The notes beneath the pieces are model-generated. The model was not told the origin of the DNA, did not search any database, and saw only the letters and a list, made by a program, of their open reading frames with translations. A DNA stretch of 42,112 nt from Saccharibacillus sp. CPCC 101409. Lineage in GTDB: Bacteria; Bacillota; Bacilli; Paenibacillales; Paenibacillaceae. Shown here piece after piece: positions 19,366 through 27,010 of this stretch. Numbering within the stretch: the stretch's first letter is position 1; every line of letters begins with the position of its first letter. The DNA lies in contig NZ_JAULSA010000027.1 in assembly GCF_030518235.1 (NCBI RefSeq), positions 1 to 42,112 on the forward strand, read 5' to 3'. Both the position numbers and the translations under genes were made by a program.

Positions 19366-20088
19366 ATGGACGATATTCAACAGCGATTTACCGACCGGCT
19401 GAAAGAGCGGGGAATTGAACTGAACGAGCGGCAGCTCGAACAATTCGAAACCTATTACAAACTGCTGGTGGAATGGAACGAGAAAATGAACCTGACCGGA
19501 ATTACCGAACGGGAACAGGTTTACGAGAAACATTTTTACGATTCGCTGACGCTGGCTTTTTTCGTGGATATGAAAAAGGTGAAAAGTCTTGCCGACATCG
19601 GTTCGGGCGCGGGTTTTCCGGGCGTGCCGCTCAAGATTGTTTTCCCGCATCTGAAGCTGAGCATCATCGACTCGCTGAACAAGCGGATCACGTTCCTCAA
19701 AGCGGTCTCCGAAGGACTCGGGCTCACAGGAGCCGAGTTCCTGCACGGACGCGCCGAGGACTGGGGGCATAAGCGCGGCTACCGCGACGCGTTCGATCTG
19801 GTCACGGCCCGCGCGGTGGCACGGCTGGCGGTGCTGAACGAGTTCTGTCTGCCGTTCGTCAAGCCGCAAGGCACGTTCGCGGCGATGAAAGGCACCGATC
19901 CGGCGGAAGAGATCGCCGAGTCCAAGAAAAGCCTGCGCGAGCTGCGCGGCGAGCTTGAGAGCGTGGAAGCGTTCCGGCTGCCGTTCGACGATTCGGAGCG
20001 CCATATTATCCGCATCGCCAAAACGGCGATTACGCCCTATAAGTATCCCCGCAATCCGGGGCTGCCGCTCAAAAGTCCTCTGGTTTAA
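19366..20088 (+). CDS. rsmG: 16S rRNA (guanine-N7) methyltransferase RsmG (GidB)
   Basis: RsmG methylates N7 of G527 (E. coli numbering) in 16S rRNA using S-adenosylmethionine; loss gives low-level streptomycin resistance in other bacteria. The 240-residue protein has the SAM-binding glycine motif DIGSGAGFPG at 77-86 and the family N-terminus (LVEWNEKMNLTGITE with the HFYDSL block). It starts 2 nt after mnmG, the conserved gidA-gidB arrangement. The C-terminal tail after HIIRIAKT is a short basic extension. A parS site begins 6 nt after its stop codon. Confidence 0.96.
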   Translation: MDDIQQRFTDRLKERGIELNERQLEQFETYYKLLVEWNEKMNLTGITEREQVYEKHFYDSLTLAFFVDMKKVKSLADIGSGAGFPGVPLKIVFPHLKLSIIDSLNKRITFLKAVSEGLGLTGAEFLHGRAEDWGHKRGYRDAFDLVTARAVARLAVLNEFCLPFVKPQGTFAAMKGTDPAEEIAESKKSLRELRGELESVEAFRLPFDDSERHIIRIAKTAITPYKYPRNPGLPLKSPLV

Positions 20089-20094
20089 TTTCGC

Positions 20095-20110
20095 TGTTTC
20101 ACGTGAAACA
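20095..20110. other. parS: parS centromere site 1
   Basis: TGTTTCACGTGAAACA is a perfect 16-bp palindrome matching the Bacillota parS consensus bound by ParB/Spo0J. It lies between rsmG and noc, within 10 kb of the origin. ParB loads here and slides as a CTP clamp, recruiting SMC. Confidence 0.95.
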
Positions 20111-20217
20111 CAACAGGGACCGGCGGTTTGTTTCTTTTCAAGAGCAGGATTCGGTGAGACAAGTCGCCGGCACGGCGCTGACGTTTTGCCGCTTTCGGAG
20201 TGTTTTTCAATATCGAC

Positions 20218-20244
20218 GGACCGCCTTCGGGCGGCCGTTTTTTT
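20218..20244 (+). terminator. Terminator of mnmG-rsmG
   Basis: GGACCGCC (20218-20225), tetraloop TTCG, GGCGGCC (20230-20236) with one bulged A, followed shortly by seven Ts (20238-20244). Confidence 0.85.
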
Positions 20245-20371
20245 GTGGAACGAAGTATGATCGCAGGGTCGAAGCAGGGATTTTCAGGATAGGATTCCCC
20301 CTGGAAAAGTGATAAACTGAAGTTGTCTGTCCGCGGTTTTTTTGGAACGTTTCGGATAGTGTATAGAGAAG

Positions 20372-20395
20372 AAAAAACGGCGGTTACAGCCGCCG
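20372..20395 (-). terminator. Hairpin in the noc leader, terminator-like on the minus strand
   Basis: CGGCGG (20378-20383), loop TTACAG, CCGCCG (20390-20395). The A-run at 20372-20377 makes this a stem plus T-tract only when read on the minus strand. No minus-strand gene is nearby, so its use is unclear; it might block antisense transcription into parS and rsmG. Confidence 0.5.
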
Positions 20396-20491
20396 AGTCG
20401 GAGAAGATACAGGCTGCATCGGGTATGGAACAAGGCGGAAAGGCGAAGCCGGCGCCGGCAGGGAACAGGAATTCCGTAAAGCGGGGGGAAT

Positions 20492-20515
20492 GCGGCGGAT
20501 ACCTTCTGCCGCCGC
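20492..20515 (+). other. Second GC hairpin in the noc leader
   Basis: GCGGCGG (20492-20498) pairs with CCGCCGC (20509-20515), 90 nt before the noc start. With the hairpin at 20378-20395 it makes a structured leader of unknown role. The rest of the rsmG-noc gap (20089-20604) holds parS and the rsmG terminator. The noc frame stays open back to 20323 but has no ribosome site there. Confidence 0.5.
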
Positions 20516-20604
20516 TTATCGGAGTCCGGAAGCCGGGAGTCGAAATTTCTTGGGAAAAGCGGCGCCTGCCGCCTTCTTTCCCGGAACAGGTGGTCATGTT
20601 CGGA

Positions 20605-21423
20605 ATGAAAGAGCAATTTTCCAAATTATTCGGGCTGACGGAGCGGGCGAATCCGGACGAGGTCAAGCAGATTCCGGTCGACGAAGTCATCAGCAGCCCC
20701 TACCAGCCGCGAACGATTTTCGACGAAGAGAAGATCGAGGAACTGTGCCAGACGATCCGCACGCACGGCGTGATCCAGCCGATCGTCGTCAGACTTCGCG
20801 GCGGCAAGTACGAGATCATCGCCGGCGAACGGCGCTGGCGCGCCGTCCGCAAACTGGGGCTGCTGTCGGTCCCGGCTATTGTGCGCGAGTTCAACGATTC
20901 GCAGACCGCGTCGATCGCGCTGATCGAGAATTTGCAGCGCGAAGGATTGACCGCGATCGAGGAAGCGGCCGCTTATGCCAAGCTGATCGAACTGCACAAT
21001 CTGACGCAGGAAAGTCTGGCGCAGCGGCTGGGCAAAAGCCAGTCCACGATCGCCAACAAACTGCGGCTGCTTCAGCTTCCCGAAGAAATCAAGCAGGCGC
21101 TGATGGATCGCCGGATCACGGAACGCCACGCCCGCGCGCTGCTGTCGCTCGGAAGCGAAGAACTGCAGCTCAAAGTGCTGAAAGAAATCCTGGTCAAGGA
21201 GCTCAACGTGAAACAAACGGAAGCCCGGATCGCTTTTTACAAAGAAGCGGCCCAGGTCAAAAAGTCGAAGAGAGTCTCGTACACGAAAGACGTGCGGCTG
21301 GCGCTCAATACGATCCGCCAGTCCATCGACATGGTATCCGGCTCGGGCATGGACATTAAGACAACGGAAGCCGACCAGGGGGATCACTACGAGATTGTGA
21401 TTCGGATTCCGAAGAAGTCCTGA
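20605..21423 (+). CDS. noc: Nucleoid occlusion protein Noc
   Basis: Noc is a ParB-family CTPase that binds Noc boxes and the membrane and keeps the Z-ring off the chromosome. The 272-residue product begins [11 protein letters not shown], the amphipathic membrane-targeting start typical of Noc. It then has the CTP-binding segment with [21 protein letters not shown], and the helix-turn-helix [20 protein letters not shown]. The segment [15 protein letters not shown] near the C-terminus is typical of Noc rather than Spo0J. I chose ATG at 20605 for that N-terminus (AGGTGG 11 nt upstream); ATG at 20596 lies too close to that site. It precedes soj-parB, as in Bacillus. Confidence 0.93.
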   Translation: MKEQFSKLFGLTERANPDEVKQIPVDEVISSPYQPRTIFDEEKIEELCQTIRTHGVIQPIVVRLRGGKYEIIAGERRWRAVRKLGLLSVPAIVREFNDSQTASIALIENLQREGLTAIEEAAAYAKLIELHNLTQESLAQRLGKSQSTIANKLRLLQLPEEIKQALMDRRITERHARALLSLGSEELQLKVLKEILVKELNVKQTEARIAFYKEAAQVKKSKRVSYTKDVRLALNTIRQSIDMVSGSGMDIKTTEADQGDHYEIVIRIPKKS

Positions 21424-21488
21424 TTGTCGGGCCGCCTATCCGCAGAACGATCGAAGGTCCAACCAAATGCCAACCGAGGTGAATCCGA

Positions 21489-22250
21489 TTGTCCAAAATT
21501 ATCGCAATCGCCAACCAAAAAGGCGGCGTCGGCAAAACGACGACTTCCGTCAACCTAAGTGCCGGTCTGGCCAAGCTGGGTAAACGCGTGCTGCTGATCG
21601 ATATCGATCCCCAGGGCAATACGACAAGCGGCGTCGGAATCAACAAAGCCGATGTGGAGAACTGCATTTACGACATTATCATCAACGAAGTGCATCCGCG
21701 GGACGCGATCGTATCGACGCATATCGAGAACCTCGACGTGATCCCCGCCACCATCCAGCTGGCCGGCGCGGAGATCGAGCTGGTGCCGGTGGTGTCGCGC
21801 GAGCTTCGTTTGAAAAAAACGATTCATCTGGTGAAAAAGGACTACGATTATATCCTGATCGACTGTCCGCCTTCGCTGGGCATTCTGACGATCAATTCGC
21901 TGACGGCGGCCGATTCGGTCATCATCCCGATTCAGTGCGAATACTACGCGCTCGAAGGACTCAGCCAGCTGCTCAACACGGTCCGGCTTGTGCAGAAACA
22001 TCTCAACACGTCGCTGCAGATCGAAGGCGTGCTGCTGACGATGCTCGACGCGCGGACCAATCTCGGCATCCAGGTGATCGAGGAAGTCAAAAAGTATTTT
22101 CAGGATAAAGTGTACGGCACCATTATTCCCCGCAATGTCCGCCTGAGCGAAGCGCCTTCGCACGGCCAGACGATTATGACGTACGATCCGCGCTCCAAAG
22201 GGGCAGAGGTGTATATGGAGCTGGCAAAGGAAGTGGTTTCGTATGAATAA
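21489..22250 (+). CDS. soj: Chromosome partitioning ATPase Soj (ParA)
   Basis: Soj/ParA is a Walker-type ATPase that binds DNA as an ATP dimer, works with ParB in origin segregation, and regulates DnaA in Bacillus. The 253-residue protein has the deviant Walker A KGGVGKTT (11-18, signature lysine K11), the DIDPQGN switch at 38-44, and the Walker B region YDYILIDCPPSLG. The start is TTG at 21489 with GAGGTG 9 nt upstream. Its last codons overlap parB by 8 nt, indicating translational coupling. Confidence 0.96.
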   Translation: MSKIIAIANQKGGVGKTTTSVNLSAGLAKLGKRVLLIDIDPQGNTTSGVGINKADVENCIYDIIINEVHPRDAIVSTHIENLDVIPATIQLAGAEIELVPVVSRELRLKKTIHLVKKDYDYILIDCPPSLGILTINSLTAADSVIIPIQCEYYALEGLSQLLNTVRLVQKHLNTSLQIEGVLLTMLDARTNLGIQVIEEVKKYFQDKVYGTIIPRNVRLSEAPSHGQTIMTYDPRSKGAEVYMELAKEVVSYE

Positions 22251-23097
22251 AAAGTTGGGCAAGGGTCTCGGCAAAGGGCTTGACGCCCTGATCCCGTCCC
22301 TGTCCGTCGGCGAGAACGACAAGGTCGTGGATATTCCGCTGAACCAGCTTCGCGCCAATCCGTACCAGCCGCGGCAGACGTTCGACGAAGAAGGGTTGCG
22401 CGAACTGGCGGAATCGATCCGGCAGCACGGCGTGATCCAGCCGATTATCGTCCGCAGCGTGCTCAAAGGCTACGAGATTATCGCGGGCGAGCGCCGCAGC
22501 CGGGCGTCGGAGCTTGCGGGCGAATCCACGATTCCGGCCGTCGTTCGCGATTTTACCGACCAGCAGGTGATGGAGATCGCCCTGATCGAGAATGTGCAGC
22601 GCGAGAACCTGAACGCGATGGAGATCGCGGTCGCCTATCAATCGTTGATGGACGAATTCAAGATTACGCAGGAAGAACTGTCGGGCAAAGTCGGCAAATC
22701 CCGTTCGCATATCGCGAATTTTCTCAGGCTGCTGACGCTGCCGGACGAGATCAAAGAATATGTTTCACGTGGAACGCTGTCGATGGGACACGCCAAAGCG
22801 ATCGTCGGTCTGCGGCAGCCGGAACTGCAAATCCAGCTGGCCGAAAAAGCGATCCGTGAAGGCTGGAGCGTACGCGAGCTGGAAGAAGCGGCGCAGGAAG
22901 CGGGCAACCGGGCCAAAAATAAAACGAAAACCAAAGTCAAAAAGCGCGATCCGTATATCGAGAACGTCGAAGACTCGCTGCGCGAGCACTTCAAAACGAC
23001 GGTCAAGATCAAATCGGGCGGCAAAGAAAAAGGCAAGATCGAGCTGAGCTACTATAACCAGCAGGATCTTCAGCGGCTGCTGGACCTGCTGCAATAG
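22243..23097 (+). CDS. parB: Chromosome partitioning protein ParB (Spo0J)
   Basis: ParB binds parS, hydrolyses CTP, spreads on DNA and recruits SMC to the origin. The 284-residue protein starts MNKKLGKGLGKGLDALIP, the typical arginine/lysine-rich start that stimulates Soj. It carries GERRSRA (82-88, CTP-binding motif), IENVQRENLNAMEIA, a helix-turn-helix (ITQEELSGKVGKSRSHIANFLRL) and a C-terminal dimerisation domain (KIELSYYNQQDLQRLLDLL). It overlaps soj by 8 nt and contains a parS-like site at 22761-22776, as in B. subtilis. A small perfect hairpin (23097-23116) begins at its stop codon. Confidence 0.97.
   Translation: MNKKLGKGLGKGLDALIPSLSVGENDKVVDIPLNQLRANPYQPRQTFDEEGLRELAESIRQHGVIQPIIVRSVLKGYEIIAGERRSRASELAGESTIPAVVRDFTDQQVMEIALIENVQRENLNAMEIAVAYQSLMDEFKITQEELSGKVGKSRSHIANFLRLLTLPDEIKEYVSRGTLSMGHAKAIVGLRQPELQIQLAEKAIREGWSVRELEEAAQEAGNRAKNKTKTKVKKRDPYIENVEDSLREHFKTTVKIKSGGKEKGKIELSYYNQQDLQRLLDLLQ
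22761..22776. other. parS: parS centromere site 2, inside parB
   Basis: TGTTTCACGTGGAACG matches the parS consensus except for the last base; one half-site is perfect. It encodes part of YVSRGTL in ParB. Its position inside the parB gene mirrors B. subtilis. Confidence 0.85.
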
Positions 23098-23171
23098 CCG
23101 CAAATACTTTTGCGGCCGCGACTTGAATGCCGAATCCGGCTTGTAAGGGACGAAGCGGCAAACCGCTTTAT
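23097..23171 (+). terminator. Two hairpins after parB, possible weak terminator
   Basis: GCCGCAAA-TACT-TTTGCGGC at 23097-23116 is a perfect 8-bp stem without a T-run. AAGCGG-CAAA-CCGCTT at 23153-23168 is followed by TATT. Either may end the soj-parB transcript. Confidence 0.4.
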
Positions 23172-23249
23172 TGCTCACGGTGTCGGCACGAGCATTCGAC
23201 CAAGCGATCTTTGGCTTGTAAAGACTGCAAAAAAAAGGAGGGGCTGCAA

Positions 23250-24422
23250 GTGAATCGACCGACCGATCAACCGGTGATCTATCTCGATCACGCGGCCACT
23301 TCCTGGCCGAAGCCGGCGGCGGTGCTGGAAGCCATGCAGCGCTCCATGCTGGAAGAAGCGGCCAATCCCGGCCGCGGCGGGCACCGTATGGCGATCGCCG
23401 CCGGACGGGTGCTGCTTCGCGCGCGTATGGCGCTCGGCGAACTGCTGGGCGTAAGCAACCCGAGCGATATCGCGTTTATGTCCAATACGACGGCGGCTTT
23501 AAACCAGGCCGTCAAAGGCCTGCTGCGTCCGGGCGATCATGTCGTCGCTACCATGACCGAGCACAATTCAGTGTGGCGGCCGCTTGAATACATGCGCCGG
23601 GAACACGGCGTATCGGTCGATTACGCCGCGGCGGACGAAAGCGGAGCCGTGGATCTGGGCGAGCTGGCTTCGCTCTGCCGTCCGGCGACCCGGCTGATCG
23701 TATGCAGCCACAGCTCTAATCTGCTCGGCAGTATTCTGCCGGTCGCAGAGATTGCCGATATCGCGCATCGGCACGGCGCCGTTATGCTGGTCGACGCCGC
23801 CCAGAGCGCGGGCGCGATGGATCTCGACGTCGGACGCCTGGGCATCGACCTGCTGGCTTTCCCGGGACACAAAGGCCTGCTCGGTCCCCAGGGAACGGGC
23901 GGATTGTATATTCATCCTTCGATCGACCTGGCGCCTCTGCTGCACGGCGGCACCGGCAGCCAGTCGGAAGAAGCGGATCAGCCTTCGGTGCGTCCGGACC
24001 GCTACGAAGCCGGTACGCCGAACACGGTCGGGATCGCCGGTCTGGAAGCCGGCGTCCGGCATGTGCTGAGCGAAGGCGCGGCGAATATCGGCCGGCGGGA
24101 ATGGGAGCTGACCCAGATCGCGATGCAGGAACTCGCCGGAATCAAAGGGCTGCGGCTGCTGGGGCCGAGCCTTGGAAAGCCCAGAACCGGCATCGTTTCT
24201 TTTACAATCGAAGGCATGGATTCCGCCCGGATCGCATTTCGGCTGGACCGGGAATACGGCATTGCGGTGCGGGCCGGTTATCACTGCACGCCGCTGGCGC
24301 ATCAAGCGGCCGGGACGGCGTCCAGCGGCGCGGTGCGCGGCAGCTTCGGTTTCGACTCGACGCCGGCGGAAGCGCACGCTTTGATACAAGCCGTGCGGGA
24401 GATTGCCGGCAGCCGCATGTAA
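23250..24422 (+). CDS. Cysteine desulfurase family protein (class V aminotransferase)
   Basis: This 390-residue pyridoxal-phosphate enzyme resembles the SufS/CsdA-like cysteine desulfurase subfamily often found beside Se/S-carrier genes. It begins with IYLDHAATSWPKP, carries the H in TEHNSVWRPL, the LVDAAQSAG aspartate, and the Schiff-base lysine in FPGHKGLLGPQG (K208). The likely active-site cysteine is in RAGYHCTPLAH (C346). It would take sulfur from cysteine, giving alanine and an enzyme persulfide; the acceptor is unknown. GTG at 23250 has AAGGAGGGG 7-8 nt upstream. DUF4446 and DUF3343 follow; the latter is a putative Se/S carrier, hinting at a pathway. Selenium versus sulfur use is not decided here. 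Confidence 0.88.
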   Translation: MNRPTDQPVIYLDHAATSWPKPAAVLEAMQRSMLEEAANPGRGGHRMAIAAGRVLLRARMALGELLGVSNPSDIAFMSNTTAALNQAVKGLLRPGDHVVATMTEHNSVWRPLEYMRREHGVSVDYAAADESGAVDLGELASLCRPATRLIVCSHSSNLLGSILPVAEIADIAHRHGAVMLVDAAQSAGAMDLDVGRLGIDLLAFPGHKGLLGPQGTGGLYIHPSIDLAPLLHGGTGSQSEEADQPSVRPDRYEAGTPNTVGIAGLEAGVRHVLSEGAANIGRREWELTQIAMQELAGIKGLRLLGPSLGKPRTGIVSFTIEGMDSARIAFRLDREYGIAVRAGYHCTPLAHQAAGTASSGAVRGSFGFDSTPAEAHALIQAVREIAGSRM

Positions 24423-24430
24423 ACATTTCG

Positions 24431-24565
24431 GGAAGTTTGTAAAATCCGCTTCTTAACCGATTTTGATGATGGCGGGCGATTCGTGTAAGATAAAAGCGAA
24501 ACGGGTAAGTAGATACAATGTGCCGCCCGCACTCACCGCACGAAGCGCGGATTTTACAAACTTCC
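24431..24565. repeat. 135-bp element with perfect 19-bp terminal inverted repeats
   Basis: GGAAGTTTGTAAAATCCGC (24431-24449) is exactly repeated in reverse complement at 24547-24565. Further nested pairing exists: GCTTC with GAAGC, GCGGGC (24472-24477) with GCCCGC (24525-24530), and TTCGTG (24480-24485) with CACGAA (24539-24544). The ends lie 8 nt after the desulfurase stop and 33 nt before DUF4446. No clear target-site duplication is visible. It could be a small transposon-like element (MITE) or a regulatory RNA fold. Confidence 0.8.
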
Positions 24566-24598
24566 GATTAAGAGCCACAGAAGGGGAAGAATCGAAGC

Positions 24599-25105
24599 AT
24601 GACAGAACTGAATGAATTGATATCCGAACAATTGTTCGTGATTGTGGCTGTAATCGTGGTCATGATGCTTATCCTTCTGATCAGCGTACTCGTCCAGACC
24701 GTACGGTTGGGGAAACTCCGCAAGCGCTACGAGCGCATGATGGCGGGCGCGGGAGTGGAAGACCTGGAGACGCTGCTGCTTAATTTGAAAGTGCAGACCG
24801 ACGCCGTCGAAGACGAGCAGGAAGTTCAGCGCCGGATGCTTGCGATGCTCGAACAGCGTCAGCGCATGGCCAAGTCGAAGCTCGGCATGGTCCGGTACAA
24901 TGCGTTTTCGGATCAAGGCAGCGATTTGAGCTTTTCGTTTGCGCTGCTCGACGAACTCGATAACGGCATTGTGCTGAGCGGACTGCATAATCGGGACAGT
25001 TCTTACGTCTATGCCAAGCCGCTTCAGCAGGGCGAATCGAAATACGCGCTGTCGCCCGAGGAGAAAGAAGCAGTCGCCCAGGCACAGGCGCGCCGGGAGG
25101 GTTGA
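24599..25105 (+). CDS. DUF4446 family membrane-anchored protein
   Basis: A 168-residue protein with one N-terminal membrane helix (about residues 12-34, LFVIVAVIVVMMLILLISVLV), a charged coiled-coil-like stretch (about 38-93), and a small C-terminal domain containing AKSKLGMVRYNAFSDQGSDLSFSFALLDELDNGIVLSGLHNR-type sequence, which defines DUF4446. Function of the family is not known; the domain should face the cytosol. The gene is commonly near parB in Paenibacillaceae. DUF3343 begins at its stop codon, so the two are translationally linked. Confidence 0.88.
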   Translation: MTELNELISEQLFVIVAVIVVMMLILLISVLVQTVRLGKLRKRYERMMAGAGVEDLETLLLNLKVQTDAVEDEQEVQRRMLAMLEQRQRMAKSKLGMVRYNAFSDQGSDLSFSFALLDELDNGIVLSGLHNRDSSYVYAKPLQQGESKYALSPEEKEAVAQAQARREG

Positions 25106-25107
25106 AC

Positions 25108-25359
25108 GTGAAGCAGCCGCCGCTGATCATGGCGTTCGACTCGACGCAGCAGGCGCTTCGCGCCGAAATGCTCCTTGAAGAAGAAGAAATCGGCATCGAG
25201 CTGTTTCCGACACCGGCGGAGATCACCGCGGGCTGCGCGATTTGCATCGCTTTCGACGCGGAAGAGATGGCGAGGGTGCGGGCGGTCGTAACGGATCGCA
25301 GCGTGGAGATTCGGGGTATTTTCCGCAAAGCGCGGACCGGCTATGAAGAGTGTTCCTAA
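25108..25359 (+). CDS. DUF3343 protein, putative Se/S carrier
   Basis: An 83-residue protein of the DUF3343 family, which Pfam describes as putative Se/S-carrier-like. The family pattern is visible: an opening beta strand (PPLIMAFDSTQQALRAEMLL), then FPTPAEITAGCAICIAF, where C43 is the conserved cysteine and C46 a second one. GTG at 25108 has GGGAGGG 6 nt upstream; the TTG at 25102 would add two residues and overlap the previous gene. It could accept persulfide sulfur or selenium from the cysteine-desulfurase homologue two genes upstream. That link is inference from proximity. Confidence 0.85.
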   Translation: MKQPPLIMAFDSTQQALRAEMLLEEEEIGIELFPTPAEITAGCAICIAFDAEEMARVRAVVTDRSVEIRGIFRKARTGYEECS

Positions 25360-25404
25360 TTCCGTTCGCTGCTTTACCTAAGCAAAGCGGATGAGGGAGA
25401 AAAC

Positions 25405-25433
25405 GAGTGTCCTCCACTGGAGGACACTCCCTT
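25405..25433 (+). terminator. Probable terminator after DUF3343
   Basis: GAGTGTCCTCC (25405-25415), loop ACT, GGAGGACACTC (25419-25429), an 11-bp perfect stem followed by CCTTTTG. The T-tract is short. Confidence 0.65.
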
Positions 25434-25451
25434 TTGAATTTGAACGACGCA

Positions 25452-25476
25452 GGCGGACCGCCCGAAGCGGTCCGCC
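25452..25476 (+). promoter_or_regulatory. Hairpin just upstream of the mscS ribosome site
   Basis: GGCGGACCGC (25452-25461), loop CCGAA, GCGGTCCGCC (25467-25476), a perfect 10-bp GC stem ending about 10 nt before the AAAGGAG ribosome site of the channel gene. It could terminate weakly, affect translation, or protect a processed mRNA end. Confidence 0.55.
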
Positions 25477-25499
25477 GGGGAAAGAAAGGAGAAACTGCG

Positions 25500-26618
25500 A
25501 TGACGTACGGATTCTTAACGACGACAAACCCGGTAGACGAAACGACCGATCCGACGATCGGGCAAACCATCGACGACGCCGCTTCCGTTACCGGCGAGAT
25601 CTGGCAAACGCTCACCAACCCGGATACCTGGGCGCGCCTTGCGGGCGTGGCTCTGCGCATTGTAATTATCATCGTTCTGACCCAGGTCGCCATCCGGATT
25701 TCTTACAAACTGATCGACCGGGCGCTGCTGCGCCAGCATAAGGAAGGCAAAGAAAACAAATTCCGCGTAAAGCCGAGACGGTTCGTGACGGTCGGCAAGC
25801 TGCTGAAGAACGTAGCGGTTATCGTGTTCAATTTCATGATGATCATGCTCATCATTTCCGAACTGGGTTACGATCTCGCGCCGCTGATCGCGGGCGCCGG
25901 CGTAGTCGGCCTTGCGATCGGCTTCGGCGCGCAGAGTCTGGTCAAAGACGTGATCACCGGATTTTTTATCGTCTTCGAAGACCAGTTCGCGGTCGGCGAC
26001 GTGGTGCAGATTACGACGTACAAAGGCACGGTCGAGATGATCGGTCTGCGCACGACCCGGCTGCGCAACTGGAACGGCGAAGTGTACGCGATCCCGAACG
26101 GAACGATTACGAGCGTCACCAACTTTTCGCTGGCCAACGCCAAAGCGGTGATCGATATTCCGATGAGCGCCGAGCGTCAGCTCGACGAATCGCTGCATCT
26201 CGTAGCCCGCGCGCTGGAAAAAGTGTGCGATCAGCACGAAGTGGTTCTGAACACGCCCGAGATTCGAGGAATCCAGGCGATGACGGCCGGCGAGTATACG
26301 CTGCGCGTTACCGTAAACTGCTCGCCGAACGCGCAGAGCGAAGTGGAGAGCCTGGTACGCGGCGAGATCAAGCGGGCCATGGAGCGCAGCGACGATGTGA
26401 AGAAAGCGCTGGCCGAAGAATCGGAGCGCAAAGCGAAGAAGGAAGAGACCAAGCGGCTTGAAACGGCGGAAGGTTCGCAGGGCGATTCCGAAGCCGATCC
26501 GGCAGCGGGCAAAGCGGAAGCCAAGCCGCAGGCTGCCGGCCCGGAGAAACCTTCGATCGAGAAGACGGATGCGGAGAAAACCCCGAATACGGAAGACAAG
26601 CCGCATTCGGCGCAGTAA
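25500..26618 (+). CDS. MscS family mechanosensitive ion channel
   Basis: A 372-residue small-conductance mechanosensitive channel that releases solutes on sudden osmotic down-shift. It has membrane helices near 45-65 and 100-120 and the pore helix at about 125-160 with the Gly/Ala-packed GAGVVGLAIGFGAQSLVKD. The beta domain (VGDVVQITTYKGTVEMIGLRTT, IPNGTI) and the C-terminal alpha/beta domain follow. The last 75 residues are a Lys/Glu/Ala/Pro-rich tail, which is low-complexity and unusual. ATG at 25500 has AAAGGAG 9 nt upstream. It is followed 18 nt later by DUF951, so they form one unit. Confidence 0.93.
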   Translation: MTYGFLTTTNPVDETTDPTIGQTIDDAASVTGEIWQTLTNPDTWARLAGVALRIVIIIVLTQVAIRISYKLIDRALLRQHKEGKENKFRVKPRRFVTVGKLLKNVAVIVFNFMMIMLIISELGYDLAPLIAGAGVVGLAIGFGAQSLVKDVITGFFIVFEDQFAVGDVVQITTYKGTVEMIGLRTTRLRNWNGEVYAIPNGTITSVTNFSLANAKAVIDIPMSAERQLDESLHLVARALEKVCDQHEVVLNTPEIRGIQAMTAGEYTLRVTVNCSPNAQSEVESLVRGEIKRAMERSDDVKKALAEESERKAKKEETKRLETAEGSQGDSEADPAAGKAEAKPQAAGPEKPSIEKTDAEKTPNTEDKPHSAQ

Positions 26619-26636
26619 ACGGAAGGAGGAACGGAA

Positions 26637-26849
26637 GTGGAACGCAAAGTGTTCGGTCTGGGCGATATCGTGCAGATGAAGAAGCCGCATCCCTGCGGCA
26701 GCAGCGAAATGGAGATCATCCGCATGGGCATGGATATCCGCATCAAATGCGTGGGCTGTCAGCACAGCGTCTTGATCCCCCGGGCCAAGTTCGAGAAAAA
26801 CCTGAAGAAAGTGCTGAAATCCGCCGCGGCGGAAGAAAGCGAGAATTGA
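26637..26849 (+). CDS. DUF951 family protein (YyzM-like)
   Basis: A 70-residue protein of DUF951: starts MERKVFGLGDIVQMKKPHPCGS and continues IIRMGMDIRIKCVGCQHSVLIPR. Cysteines in HPCG and CVGC suggest a small metal-binding or RNA-contacting fold, but the function is not known. The start is GTG at 26637 with GGAGG about 8 nt upstream. The basic tail (FEKNLKKVLKS) is usual for the family. It shares a unit with the MscS gene, as its relatives often do near rpsF. Confidence 0.88.
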   Translation: MERKVFGLGDIVQMKKPHPCGSSEMEIIRMGMDIRIKCVGCQHSVLIPRAKFEKNLKKVLKSAAAEESEN

Positions 26850-26877
26850 GCGGGCGAAGGGCCCGGCCGAAGCGGGG

Positions 26878-26925
26878 AGCGGGAGGACGAAACAGCCGCA
26901 GTCAAGCTGTCCGTCCTCCGCTTTT
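26878..26925 (+). terminator. Terminator of mscS-DUF951
   Basis: AGCGGGAGGAC (from 26878) pairs with GTCCTCCGCT (26913-26922) with small bulges; ACAG (26892-26895) with CTGT (26907-26910) extends it inward. Ts follow to 26925. Confidence 0.75.
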
Positions 26926-26956
26926 AAAAAAAGTTCAAAGTTCCGCCGAGAAATAC

Positions 26957-26985
26957 TTGATCTTTTCAAACGCCTGCTATATAAT
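26957..26985 (+). promoter_or_regulatory. Promoter of the tRNA-Ser gene
   Basis: TTGATC (26957-26962), a 17-nt spacer and a perfect TATAAT (26980-26985) end 25 nt before the mature tRNA 5' end. Confidence 0.9.
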
Positions 26986-27010
26986 AAATTTTGTTGTGAC
27001 ACTTGGTTAC

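Noticed and set aside
20323..20604. Upstream extension of noc by 94 codons
   Set aside because: No ribosome site; the extension is unlike Noc and crosses two hairpins.
23127..23249. N-terminal extension of the desulfurase with a CxxC...CxxC pattern resembling a zinc ribbon
   Set aside because: No ribosome site at the upstream ATG, while the GTG at 23250 has a strong one and gives the family N-terminus. The extension also crosses a hairpin.
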